The position numbers were made by a program, and so were the translations under genes. From Thermodesulfobacteriales bacterium (GTDB lineage: Bacteria > Desulfobacterota > Thermodesulfobacteria > Thermodesulfobacteriales > Thermodesulfatatoraceae): 49,068 nucleotides of DNA. This document shows, one piece after another, positions 1 through 8,904 of this stretch (positions within the stretch are counted from its first letter, which is position 1; every line of letters starts with the position of its first letter). The notes under the pieces are model-generated. The model was given only the letters and a program-made list of their open reading frames with translations, had not been told where the DNA came from and ran no database searches. The stretch covers positions 1-49,068 of the forward strand of contig JALSPG010000049.1 in assembly GCA_026986115.1 (NCBI GenBank), written 5' to 3'.

Positions 1-926
1 GGCATTTCAGAAAGCGAAAAGAAGTCCTTCCCACCTAGGGATACCGCGAGAGATTCGGGCTTCAACCTCCGTCCCTCACATGAGGGGCAGATCTTACCAT
101 CTTTCTCGCCAAAGCCTTGGCATTGAGGACAGGCCCCCAAAAGGTGAAAATATGAAAACATCTCCGGTTCCAAAGGAGGGTAAAGCTTACCACAAACAGG
201 GCAGCGCTCACCGGTAGTAAAATATTTTACTTCGCCATCCTGCAAAAAATAAATTTGTACTACTCCTCCAGCTAGAGAAGTGGCCAATTTCAAACCCTCT
301 CTGAGCCTTGGCTCTATTCCTTTCTTGAGAACCAAGCGATCTACCAAGATAGAAATCTCATGAAAATGCGGTGGCCTTTCTTCTTCTGTAAAGTCAAAAA
401 GTTGTCCATCGATCCAGAAGCGAGAAAAGCCCTGGCTTTGCAAATAATCCATAGCAGCTGGTGTTGGAGAATAAAGAGGGGCCAGAAGATAAATCTTCGC
501 GCCATCGTGAGCAAGAAGCTCTTCAAGAATCTGAGAAAGGGTTGTCTTTTCAAAATAAGAATTGCATGAAAAGCATTTACGGACACCTAATTCTGCAAAA
601 AGAATTCGCAAGTAATTCCAAATACCACTTATTGTCCCTACGGTAGAACGAGAAGAGAGGACAGGAAGTTTTTGCTCTAACCCTATAGCGGGAGGCAATC
701 CCCGAGCTTCTTCTAAGGGAGGTGCTGGAGGTAAAGGTAAAAAGTGCCTTTCTACAAAGTTAAGGGCTTCGAGATACCGCCGGCGTGCCTCGACAAAGAG
801 GGTATCAAAGGCCAAGCTCGATTTTCCTGACCCCGAAGGCCCTGTAAAGCAAATAAGGGCTGCTTTGGGAAGGCTTAAAGTTAGATCTTTGAGATTGTGA
901 GTCTTAATACCACGCAAAAAAATCAT
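1..926 (-). CDS. uvrA: UvrA-family ATPase (excinuclease ABC subunit A or paralog), N-terminal part, truncated by window start
   Basis: Manual reverse translation from ATG at 926..924 is open to the window edge: MIFLRGIKTHNLKDLTLSLPKAALICFTGPSGSGKSSLAFDTLFVEARRRYLEALNF...GLPPAIGLEQKLPVLSSRSTVGTISGIWNYLRILFAELGV...CPVCGKLYPPLEPEMFSYFHLLGACPQCQGFG. Walker A and the UvrA motifs are clear. Absent from the ORF track because it is partial. Confidence 0.9.
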   Translation of the reverse strand, partial: MIFLRGIKTHNLKDLTLSLPKAALICFTGPSGSGKSSLAFDTLFVEARRRYLEALNFVERHFLPLPPAPPLEEARGLPPAIGLEQKLPVLSSRSTVGTISGIWNYLRILFAELGVRKCFSCNSYFEKTTLSQILEELLAHDGAKIYLLAPLYSPTPAAMDYLQSQGFSRFWIDGQLFDFTEEERPPHFHEISILVDRLVLKKGIEPRLREGLKLATSLAGGVVQIYFLQDGEVKYFTTGERCPVCGKLYPPLEPEMFSYFHLLGACPQCQGFGEKDGKICPSCEGRRLKPESLAVSLGGKDFFSLSEM

Positions 927-1021
927 CTTTGAAATTTTACCATAAGTTGATCTTTTTCTTCTGCCTTGAGAAGGCTAAAGTTAGCGTCTAAGCTTTGGAG
1001 CAAGATTTAGCGGAGGCAAAA

Positions 1022-1870
1022 ATGTATTTTCAAGATGTTATCGCGACTTTGAATCGCTTCTGGGGTCAAAAAGGCTGTCTTGTCTTGCAACCTTACGATA
1101 TAGAGGTAGGGGCAGGGACATTTCATCCTGCCACTTTCTTAAGAGCTTTAGGTCCTGAGCCCTGGGCAGCAGCCTATGTTCAGCCCTGTCGTCGTCCTAC
1201 AGATGGCCGCTATGGAGAAAATCCCAACCGCCTCCAACATTATTATCAGTATCAGGTAGTAATAAAGCCTTCTCCCGACGATATCCAGGATCTCTATCTT
1301 CAAAGTCTTGAGGCCTTTGGTCTCAACCTCAAAGAACACGACATCCGCTTTGTGGAAGATGATTGGGAATCGCCTACCCTGGGGGCTTGGGGCCTTGGGT
1401 GGGAAGTATGGCTTGATGGTATGGAAATTACTCAATTTACTTATTTCCAGCAGGTTGGAGGGTTTGATTGCGACCCGGTAATGGTAGAAATTACCTACGG
1501 GCTGGAACGCCTTACCATGTATCTTCAAGGTGTGGATAATGTCTTCGAATTAGCCTGGAACGAGAAAACACGTTATGGAGATATTCATCATCGGGGAGAA
1601 GTAGAGTATTCCATCTACAACTTTGAAGAAGCAGATGTAGAAATGCTACGCGAACTCTTTGACGCTTGGGAGAAAGAAGGGCTAAGGATTTTACAGTTAG
1701 GGCTTGCCCTTCCAGGATATGACTGCTGTATCAAATGTTCTCATTTGTTTAACCTTTTAGACGCTCGAGGAGCTCTTTCTGTGGCAGAACGAACGGCCTA
1801 TATAGCCCGGGTAAGAGCTCTTGCCAAACTTGCCGCCCAAACCTGGCTCAAAACCTCTCAGGGGAAATAA
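1022..1870 (+). CDS. glyQ: Glycyl-tRNA synthetase alpha subunit
   Basis: [48 protein letters not shown] is typical GlyQ; ATG at 1022 preferred over the TTG at 995. Confidence 0.97.
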   Translation: MYFQDVIATLNRFWGQKGCLVLQPYDIEVGAGTFHPATFLRALGPEPWAAAYVQPCRRPTDGRYGENPNRLQHYYQYQVVIKPSPDDIQDLYLQSLEAFGLNLKEHDIRFVEDDWESPTLGAWGLGWEVWLDGMEITQFTYFQQVGGFDCDPVMVEITYGLERLTMYLQGVDNVFELAWNEKTRYGDIHHRGEVEYSIYNFEEADVEMLRELFDAWEKEGLRILQLGLALPGYDCCIKCSHLFNLLDARGALSVAERTAYIARVRALAKLAAQTWLKTSQGK

Positions 1871-1871
1871 G

Positions 1872-3947
1872 ATGGCCAAAGACCTCCTTTTTGAAATTGG
1901 TACCGAGGAACTGCCGGCACGTTTCCTTGATCCAGCCCTTGAAGCCTTAAAAGGGCTTGCCAAAGAAGAATTTGAAAAGTTAGCCCTTTCATACGAGGGC
2001 CTTAAAACCTTGGGTACCCCTCGAAGGCTTACACTTTACGTTATAGGCTTGGCAGAAAGGCAACCCGACAAGACAGAAGAAATTCTCGGCCCTCCGGTTT
2101 CGGCGGCTTTTGATAAAGAAGGAAGGCCTACCAAAGCGGCTCTCGGGTTTGCCAAAAAACACGGAATTTCTGTGGAAGAATTAAAAGTAAAAGAAACTCC
2201 AAAAGGAAAATATCTTTGTCTTATCAAAAAAATAACTGGCCAAGACACCTTTGAGCTTTTACCCGAAATCCTGAAAAGGCTCATTGTTTCGCTTCCTTTT
2301 CCCAAATCAATGCGCTGGGGAGTTCACAAAATCCGCTTTGCACGTCCTATCAGATGGCTTTTAGCCCTTTATGGGAAACGGGTTGTTCCTTTGGAAATTG
2401 CCGGCCTCAAAGCCCAGGCCTTAACTTATGGTCACCGTTTTATGGCTCCTGACCCCATAGAAATAGAAGATTTTATCAGTTACGTCCGGCTCCTTAGGGA
2501 GGCCTTTGTTATTGTAGAACCTGAAGAACGCCTTGCCCGTACCAAAGAGGAAATAATAAACGCGGCTTTAAAGGTAGAAGGAGAAATTCTGGAAGATCCA
2601 GAGCTTCTTAGGGAAAATGCAAACCTTGTAGAGTTTCCTTACGCCACTTTAGGGAAATTTGACGAGAAGTTTTTGGCCCTCCCTCGACCGGTTCTCATTA
2701 CCGCTATGCGGGAACACCAGCGCTATTTCGCTGTAGTTGACCGGAAAGGTGAGCTCCTACCCTATTTTGTGGCGGTAAATAATACGAAACCTTCAGATCC
2801 TTCAATCTTGAAAACCGGACATGAAAGGGTCTTACGAGCGCGGCTTGAAGACGCAAATTTTTATTTTGAGCGCGATAAGAAGACCCCCTTTGCCGAACGT
2901 GTAAAAGAACTGGCAAATGTAGTCTATCACGCTAAGCTAGGAACTCTTTACGACAAGACAAAACGTCTTGAAGCCCTCTCCGCCTGGTTAGCAAAGAAAT
3001 TGGCTCCCGAAAAAATAGAACTCGCCCAAAGGGCTGCACATCTGGCCAAAGCAGATTTGGTCACCGAGCTAGTGCAAGAATTTCCAAGCCTTCAGGGAAT
3101 AATGGGGCGTGAATATGCCAAACTCTTTAACGAACCAGAAGAAGTGGCTGAAGCCATTTACGAACACTACTTGCCTCTTGCTGCAGGAGGTGAGCTTCCC
3201 AAAACCACCACCGGTGCCATAGTAGCTTTGGCGGACAAAATGGACACTCTCTGCGCCTTCTTTGGAATCGGAGAAAAACCCACTGGCACTACAGACCCCT
3301 TTGGGCTGCGGCGGTCAGCTTACGGAATAATAGAAATTATTCTTGCCCGTGGCTATTCTCTTTCTCTTTCGGCTTTTATCAACGAAGCCTTAAAGCTTCT
3401 TGATGAATATCTTGAAAAGAAACCCCAAGAGGTCCTTTTAGAAGTCAAACAATTCCTTGCACGTCGCCTGGAAGGCGTTTTAGCCAGCCGGGGCTTTGAG
3501 AAGGCCTCTGTCCGGGCTGTGATGACAGTGGGATTCGATGATCCTCAAGACGTTTTAACCCGCCTTGAAGCTTTAGAAAAAGTAAGAAAAAGCCCAGATT
3601 TTGCGGCTTTAGCGGTGGGTTTTAAGCGGGTGATGAATATGGTCAAAAAACTCAAAAAGGCACTTCCCTTTGAGGAAAAACTCCTCATAGAAGAGGCTGA
3701 AAGGGAATTATATAAAGCCTATCGAAGGGTGAGGGAGGAGGTATGGCCCCATCTTGAAGCCGGTCAATACGAAAAGGTCCTCGGAGAGCTCTTAACTCTT
3801 AAAGGCTATATCGACCGTTTCTTTGATGAAATCTTTGTCATGGTGGAAGATAAGGCCTTAAGAGAAAACCGGTTGGCTCTTCTTCAAAGAATTGCCAAAC
3901 TATTTCTTTCAGTGGCCGATCTTTCCTTTATCGAGGAAAAACTCTAA
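1872..3947 (+). CDS. glyS: Glycyl-tRNA synthetase beta subunit
   Basis: MAKDLLFEIGTEELPARFLDPAL...; directly follows glyQ; ATG at 1872. Confidence 0.97.
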   Translation: MAKDLLFEIGTEELPARFLDPALEALKGLAKEEFEKLALSYEGLKTLGTPRRLTLYVIGLAERQPDKTEEILGPPVSAAFDKEGRPTKAALGFAKKHGISVEELKVKETPKGKYLCLIKKITGQDTFELLPEILKRLIVSLPFPKSMRWGVHKIRFARPIRWLLALYGKRVVPLEIAGLKAQALTYGHRFMAPDPIEIEDFISYVRLLREAFVIVEPEERLARTKEEIINAALKVEGEILEDPELLRENANLVEFPYATLGKFDEKFLALPRPVLITAMREHQRYFAVVDRKGELLPYFVAVNNTKPSDPSILKTGHERVLRARLEDANFYFERDKKTPFAERVKELANVVYHAKLGTLYDKTKRLEALSAWLAKKLAPEKIELAQRAAHLAKADLVTELVQEFPSLQGIMGREYAKLFNEPEEVAEAIYEHYLPLAAGGELPKTTTGAIVALADKMDTLCAFFGIGEKPTGTTDPFGLRRSAYGIIEIILARGYSLSLSAFINEALKLLDEYLEKKPQEVLLEVKQFLARRLEGVLASRGFEKASVRAVMTVGFDDPQDVLTRLEALEKVRKSPDFAALAVGFKRVMNMVKKLKKALPFEEKLLIEEAERELYKAYRRVREEVWPHLEAGQYEKVLGELLTLKGYIDRFFDEIFVMVEDKALRENRLALLQRIAKLFLSVADLSFIEEKL

Positions 3948-4367
3948 ATAGAAAGAAAGACATTTATCAGGATGCTCACAAGAAAAGGAAGGGACTCCCT
4001 CTGAGGCCCTAGACAACTCTTTTCTCAAAAGTTCTAGATGGCTGCGATAGTAGGTTAAAAAGTAGTCAAATTCATTTTCTGTCGGGCTCCGCGAAATAAG
4101 CTCCTCAAAGATCAACTTTGCCATGGTAAGAAACAATTTCTGCTCAAGGGGCTCTTTTTCCTCCACATCTTGATAGGCTTCAAGATAGGCTAACATCAAA
4201 ACCTGAGAAAAACTTATAAAGGCGTCTTGAAGTCTTTCAGGAGAAAGAAAAAGACCCCTCTCAGAGCTTATCGTTTCAAGTTTTTTAACAAGATCTCGCG
4301 CTTGGACCAAAATTTTCTGCGCTAGCTCTTCTACGGAATTTACTTGCCCGAAAAGATCTTTTTTCAT
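3909..4367 (-). CDS. Hypothetical protein (alpha-helical, 152 aa)
   Basis: ORF with ATG start; convergent 39-nt overlap with glyS; no family recognised. Confidence 0.65.
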   Translation of the reverse strand: MKKDLFGQVNSVEELAQKILVQARDLVKKLETISSERGLFLSPERLQDAFISFSQVLMLAYLEAYQDVEEKEPLEQKLFLTMAKLIFEELISRSPTENEFDYFLTYYRSHLELLRKELSRASEGVPSFSCEHPDKCLSFYLEFFLDKGKIGH

Positions 4368-4560
4368 TTGCCGTTTTCTATATCAAGAAGGCCTTAAAAT
4401 TGTCAAAAATTTTGCCTCTTTCTCGCCTATGAAATTCGTTCCCAAAAACGGTTCGGATATTATTGGGAGCACTTTTTTGTCGACACCACTTTTTGGGATC
4501 CGTTTCTGTTTTTCGTCACGGATCCTTTCCGGTGTGGGCCTTTAATGCCTTCCCATTAAA

Positions 4561-5289
4561 CTAATTTTTATCTTTCACTAGGGACTCTAAGAGAACCTCA
4601 ACAAAGGCCGGGACTACTTGCGTGGCTGGACCGTAATGGTGTTCGTGGAACAAATCTGCCATTGCCGAAGGCTTGAGATTAAGTTCCACACACCACGCTC
4701 CGGCCTGCCGGGATATTTCTACAAACCCGGCCGCCGGATAAACGGTTCCAGAAGTCCCGATAGCTAAGAAAAGGTCACACTTTTGAAGATTCTCCCAAAT
4801 CTCTTCCAGCTGAAAGGGCATTTCTCCAAACCAAACTACGTGAGGGCGAAGCCCTCCCTTTTGCCTACAAGCTGGACAAGGGGTAGTGGTAAAGATTTCT
4901 TCATGAGTTTTAAAAACGTAACCACACTTTTCACACCGGACTTTTAGAAGTTCGCCGTGCATATGAATAATTTTTCGGGATCCAGCTCGTTCATGAAGAT
5001 CATCAACGTTTTGAGTAACAAGAAGAACCTTTCCAGGATATTCTCTTTCTAGTTTGGCGAGGGCATAATGGGCCGCATTAGGCCTCACTTTAAGTAACTC
5101 CTTTCTTCTAAGATTATAAAATTCATTCACAAAATCTGGATTTTTTTGAAAAGCTTCCGGGGTAGCAACTTCTTCAAGGCGAAACTTTTCCCAAAGGCCA
5201 CCCTTATCTCTAAAGGTAGGAATTCCAGATTCTGCAGAAATCCCTGCCCCTGTAAGAATAACAATGTGTTTAAATTTGCGTCGCATCAT
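4561..5289 (-). CDS. cobB: NAD-dependent protein deacylase, sirtuin family
   Basis: [42 protein letters not shown]...CPAC zinc site, HVVWFGE. Confidence 0.95.
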   Translation of the reverse strand: MMRRKFKHIVILTGAGISAESGIPTFRDKGGLWEKFRLEEVATPEAFQKNPDFVNEFYNLRRKELLKVRPNAAHYALAKLEREYPGKVLLVTQNVDDLHERAGSRKIIHMHGELLKVRCEKCGYVFKTHEEIFTTTPCPACRQKGGLRPHVVWFGEMPFQLEEIWENLQKCDLFLAIGTSGTVYPAAGFVEISRQAGAWCVELNLKPSAMADLFHEHHYGPATQVVPAFVEVLLESLVKDKN

Positions 5290-5999
5290 TTTTCAAGGAG
5301 ATCTATCAATTGGAGCAAATTTGAAATTATAAAGTCGGGCTGAGCAAAAGCTTTAGGCGTCGCTCCGTAGGGATCTCTTCCAGGCCTTTTTACCCAGCAA
5401 GTCCTCCATCCTTGTGAGGAAGCAGGAGAAATATCATGAAAAAGGCTTTGGGCTACATGAAGTATTGCGGGAGGAGATACGGAAAGCCTTTGAAAAGCAA
5501 AAGAAAAAATGGCTTGATGAGGCTTATAACACCGAGCATCTTCGGCGGTAATTAAAAGATCAAAATCTACTGCAAAATGTCGCAAACTATGGGCCAAAAG
5601 ATCATTATCGATATTGGAAATAATAGCTAAAGAAAAGCCCCTTTCTTTCAACCCGACAAGAGCTTCGTTAACTTCGGGAAAAGGCTTCCAAGAAGGAAGG
5701 CTTTCCAGCAATATTTCTTCTTCTCGTGGGGCCAGATCAATACCTAAAATTTGGGCCATTCTTTTACATACAGCCCGCAAAACATCCCGGTAGGGGCGCC
5801 AAACGCGTTCCTCTTCACTTTCTAGTTCTCCGTAAAGGGCCAGGAATTCTTGTAGGGAAACTTTGCGAGAAGCCTTTTCTAAAAGGGGTTTAAAGGCACG
5901 CCAAATCCCCTCTTCCCAATCAATAAGGGTGCCATAACAATCAAAAGTAAGCCATTCATAAGGAAAAGGGCCAGGCATTTCTCTCCTCAAGATCATCAA
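5286..5999 (-). CDS. HAD-superfamily hydrolase (haloacid dehalogenase-like)
   Basis: [15 protein letters not shown] motif I; SNIDND; KPHQAIF; translationally coupled to the sirtuin gene. The true start may be a downstream Met. Confidence 0.88.
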   Translation of the reverse strand: MMILRREMPGPFPYEWLTFDCYGTLIDWEEGIWRAFKPLLEKASRKVSLQEFLALYGELESEEERVWRPYRDVLRAVCKRMAQILGIDLAPREEEILLESLPSWKPFPEVNEALVGLKERGFSLAIISNIDNDLLAHSLRHFAVDFDLLITAEDARCYKPHQAIFSFAFQRLSVSPPAILHVAQSLFHDISPASSQGWRTCWVKRPGRDPYGATPKAFAQPDFIISNLLQLIDLLEK

Positions 6000-6297
6000 G
6001 ATAACATAAAACAGTTTCTACACCGTAAGTTTCCAACTCGGCCACTAGGTGATCCACTTCTGCAATACGAATAGGGTTTGCCTCGGAATGGGCCGGAATT
6101 TTTATCAAAACTTTTGGAGGATTCGTTTTTAAAGTTTCGACTTCGATGCGGAAACCTGAAGGGAGCCCTTTCAAACGCTCACGAAAAAACTTCTGCACTG
6201 TAAGGCGAAGATCTTTCGAGGTCTTAATTTTTTGAAAACACAATTTCCATTCCCTTTTCACAACATATAAAATGCTTTCGCAAATTTTATTTGGCAA
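5956..6297 (-). CDS. Hypothetical protein (113 aa)
   Basis: Intact ORF upstream of and overlapping the HAD gene on the same strand. Confidence 0.6.
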   Translation of the reverse strand: MPNKICESILYVVKREWKLCFQKIKTSKDLRLTVQKFFRERLKGLPSGFRIEVETLKTNPPKVLIKIPAHSEANPIRIAEVDHLVAELETYGVETVLCYLDDLEERNAWPFSL

Positions 6298-6342
6298 GCT
6301 TTGCTCTAGACTCTAATATTTCTTTCTGAAAGAGAGGGAAAG

Positions 6343-7110
6343 ATGGCTATTGTCAAGATTTTAGGCACTGCAGGGGCGCGTTATGTGGTAGCTAAACAAC
6401 TTAGATCTTCAGCAGGTACTTATGTTGAACATGAAGGAACCCGGCTCATGTTAGACCCGGGCCCAGGGACTTTGGTACGCATGGCCTCAGCCAAACCGCG
6501 TCTCGAAGTAGAAAAACTCCACGGGATTCTCCTTTCCCATGCCCATTTGGATCACTCTAACGATGTAAACATCTTGATTGATGCCCTTACGGAAGGAGGC
6601 TTTAAACGGCGCGGAGTCCTTTTAGCTCCTAAAGAATGTCTTGAAGGGGATACCGCCGTAGTTTTGCGTTATCTCCGCCCCTTCCTTAAAGAAATTCGGG
6701 TTCTTCAACCTGAAACGTCCTATCAGATTGGAAAAATTCGCCTGCGCACTTCAGGCCGACATTACCATACGGCGGAGACATACGGTTTCATTATGGAATT
6801 AGGTGGCCAGAAGGTGGGTTTTGTGGTGGATACCCTCTTTTTTCCAGGTCTGATAGATTACTACCGAGAGTGCCAGATCTTGATTTTGAACGTGGTACGT
6901 TATAAACCCCATCCTTCCCCCAATGTACAACATCTTTGTGTCAAAGATGTAGAAGAGATCCTGGAAGCAATTCGCCCCCAGAAGGCTATTCTTACCCATT
7001 TTGGGATGACTATGATTCGCGCCCGCCCCCATCAAGTAGCCGAAAAACTCTCCCGCAAACTGGGCCTTGAAGTCCTTGCAGCTTATGACGGCTTAACACT
7101 CGAAATTTAG
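6343..7110 (+). CDS. MBL-fold metallohydrolase
   Basis: LLSHAHLDHSNDV, GFVVDTLFFPG, AILTHFGM; preceded by a purine-rich RBS. Confidence 0.92.
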   Translation: MAIVKILGTAGARYVVAKQLRSSAGTYVEHEGTRLMLDPGPGTLVRMASAKPRLEVEKLHGILLSHAHLDHSNDVNILIDALTEGGFKRRGVLLAPKECLEGDTAVVLRYLRPFLKEIRVLQPETSYQIGKIRLRTSGRHYHTAETYGFIMELGGQKVGFVVDTLFFPGLIDYYRECQILILNVVRYKPHPSPNVQHLCVKDVEEILEAIRPQKAILTHFGMTMIRARPHQVAEKLSRKLGLEVLAAYDGLTLEI

Positions 7111-7208
7111 AGGGCACATATTCAACAAAGTGCCACGCGAGGCGACTTATACACTTAAATAGTCTCTCTTCCGAGTGAGGATTACTGGAATCTTGGGAAG
7201 CCGTTTCT

Positions 7209-7250
7209 ATTTTTGATTCCGAAAAAAATAATTTTTTCGGAATCAAAAAT
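7209..7250. repeat. Perfect 19-bp inverted repeat with 4-nt loop
   Basis: atttttgattccgaaaaaa (7209-7227) / ataa / ttttttcggaatcaaaaat (7232-7250), intergenic. Confidence 0.95.
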
Positions 7251-7333
7251 GACTTGTTTGCGGTGACAATTATAACAAAAATTAACCATAATACTTCAGA
7301 AGCACAAATTAATAAGCTATGCTAAGGTAGAAT

Positions 7334-8143
7334 ATGCTGCGAATTGGTCTTGTTTCCTACCTCAATACAGCTCCCCTACTATGGGCTCTCAAAAAATATA
7401 CCTCTTCTGACTGGCTTTTTGTGGAAGATCATCCCACCCGTTTAAATGCGGCTTTGCGCCGAGGAGAACTGGACTTAGCCTTGGTTTCTTCTTTAGAATA
7501 TGCCCAAGCCTTTGAGAATTATTTTTTGGTTCCAGACATTTCAATAAGTGCCACTGGTCGGGTGGGCAGCGTCCTCCTTTTTGGTCCCCAAAATTTAGAA
7601 GATTTTACAGAAAGAGAAATTATCCTCACCTCTGCTAGTGCCACTTCTGTAGCCCTTCTTAAACTTCTTTTAGAGGACTTTTGTGGGCTTAAAGTATCTT
7701 ACCGATACGGATCTTTGCAGGAAGGAATAAAAGCGCAAGCATATCTTGCCATTGGCGATGAAGCTTTAAGGCTTAGAGGCCAAAATCTTTTCCCTGAGGC
7801 CTACGATTTAGCCTCCATCTGGATGGAACATACCAGGCTACCCTTTGTTTTTGCCATCTTTGCTGTCCGAAAAGAGGCCTGGGGTAACAAAAAAGAAAAA
7901 ATTATCTCTTTTTTAACTCAGCTTTACCTTTCTAGGGCCAAAGGTGTGGCATCCTTAGAAATCATCGCTAACAAATGTCAAGGAATAGCGGGGCTTTCTT
8001 CCCGGCAATGTTTGGTATATTTAAAAGGAATAGAATATGATCTTTCTGGACTCAAACAAGAAGCGTTGAAAATATTCTTTCAGCACCTCTTTCGGCGGAA
8101 AGAGATCCCACAAAATCCAAAATTGGTATTTTTAAATTGGTGA
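7334..8143 (+). CDS. mqnA: Chorismate dehydratase, menaquinone biosynthesis (futalosine pathway)
   Basis: MLRIGLVSYLNTAPLLWAL...LVSSLEYA...IGDEALRL...LPFVFAIFAVR. Confidence 0.92.
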   Translation: MLRIGLVSYLNTAPLLWALKKYTSSDWLFVEDHPTRLNAALRRGELDLALVSSLEYAQAFENYFLVPDISISATGRVGSVLLFGPQNLEDFTEREIILTSASATSVALLKLLLEDFCGLKVSYRYGSLQEGIKAQAYLAIGDEALRLRGQNLFPEAYDLASIWMEHTRLPFVFAIFAVRKEAWGNKKEKIISFLTQLYLSRAKGVASLEIIANKCQGIAGLSSRQCLVYLKGIEYDLSGLKQEALKIFFQHLFRRKEIPQNPKLVFLNW

Positions 8144-8904
8144 AAAACATAAAGTTTTTTATATTTCTAAGCCTAGTTATTATTTTTCTTAGCTCTAAAT
8201 GCCATTCATACGAAAAGATAATAGATCCTCCTGGGAATCTAGAAGAAATTGTTGACCTTATTTTTCAGGAACTACAACAAAAAAATAGTCTAAAATGGGC
8301 ATTATCTCCAAGAGACATTTTTTTACAAAAATTTTATCTTGTGCCAGAATCAAAATATTTACAAACAATTTATTGCCTTGAAATCAAATATCCTCTAAAG
8401 AGTATTTGGCATCAAACGTTTTTGGAATACAATTTAAGATTTTTATTAGCAGACCAAACAAATACGCTTATAGAAATTCAAGAAGAATTGAGAAAAAAGA
8501 AAGAAATAGAAGAAAAAGCAAGAAAGATACTAGGAAAGTATTACCAAGAAATTTTTAAGAAAAAACAAAAAGAAAGCAAAATAGAGCTAACAAACAATTT
8601 AAATTTAATAGATATTATAGCTAATAAGGAAAAATCAGAAAATAGTATAGGCAAAAAATTTATAACTATTGATTATACAAAACATCTTAATAGCTTAAGA
8701 AAAAAAGAAGAACTGGTAAAAGAAAAAAAGATAAAATATAAAGAAGAAAAAGAAAATTACGAGAGCGAAGCAACATTTATCACAAAAGCAATTTCGGTAA
8801 TATTTAAAACCATGGACTGGCTAGAAAAAAATAAAGAAATAATAATTATTCTTTATACTTTTATTCTATTTACGTGGATTATTGTATCTAGTGGAAAAAA
8901 ATGA
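8137..8904 (+). CDS. Hypothetical exported protein with C-terminal transmembrane anchor
   Basis: N-terminal signal-like MVKNIKFFIFLSLVIIFLSSKCHS; Lys/Glu-rich middle; C-terminal KNKEIIIILYTFILFTWIIVSSGKK. Extremely AT-rich. Confidence 0.75.
   Translation: MVKNIKFFIFLSLVIIFLSSKCHSYEKIIDPPGNLEEIVDLIFQELQQKNSLKWALSPRDIFLQKFYLVPESKYLQTIYCLEIKYPLKSIWHQTFLEYNLRFLLADQTNTLIEIQEELRKKKEIEEKARKILGKYYQEIFKKKQKESKIELTNNLNLIDIIANKEKSENSIGKKFITIDYTKHLNSLRKKEELVKEKKIKYKEEKENYESEATFITKAISVIFKTMDWLEKNKEIIIILYTFILFTWIIVSSGKK

Noticed and set aside
341-646. Short ORFs on both strands near the left end
   Set aside because: All lie within the open UvrA-family frame on the minus strand, which has clear motifs.
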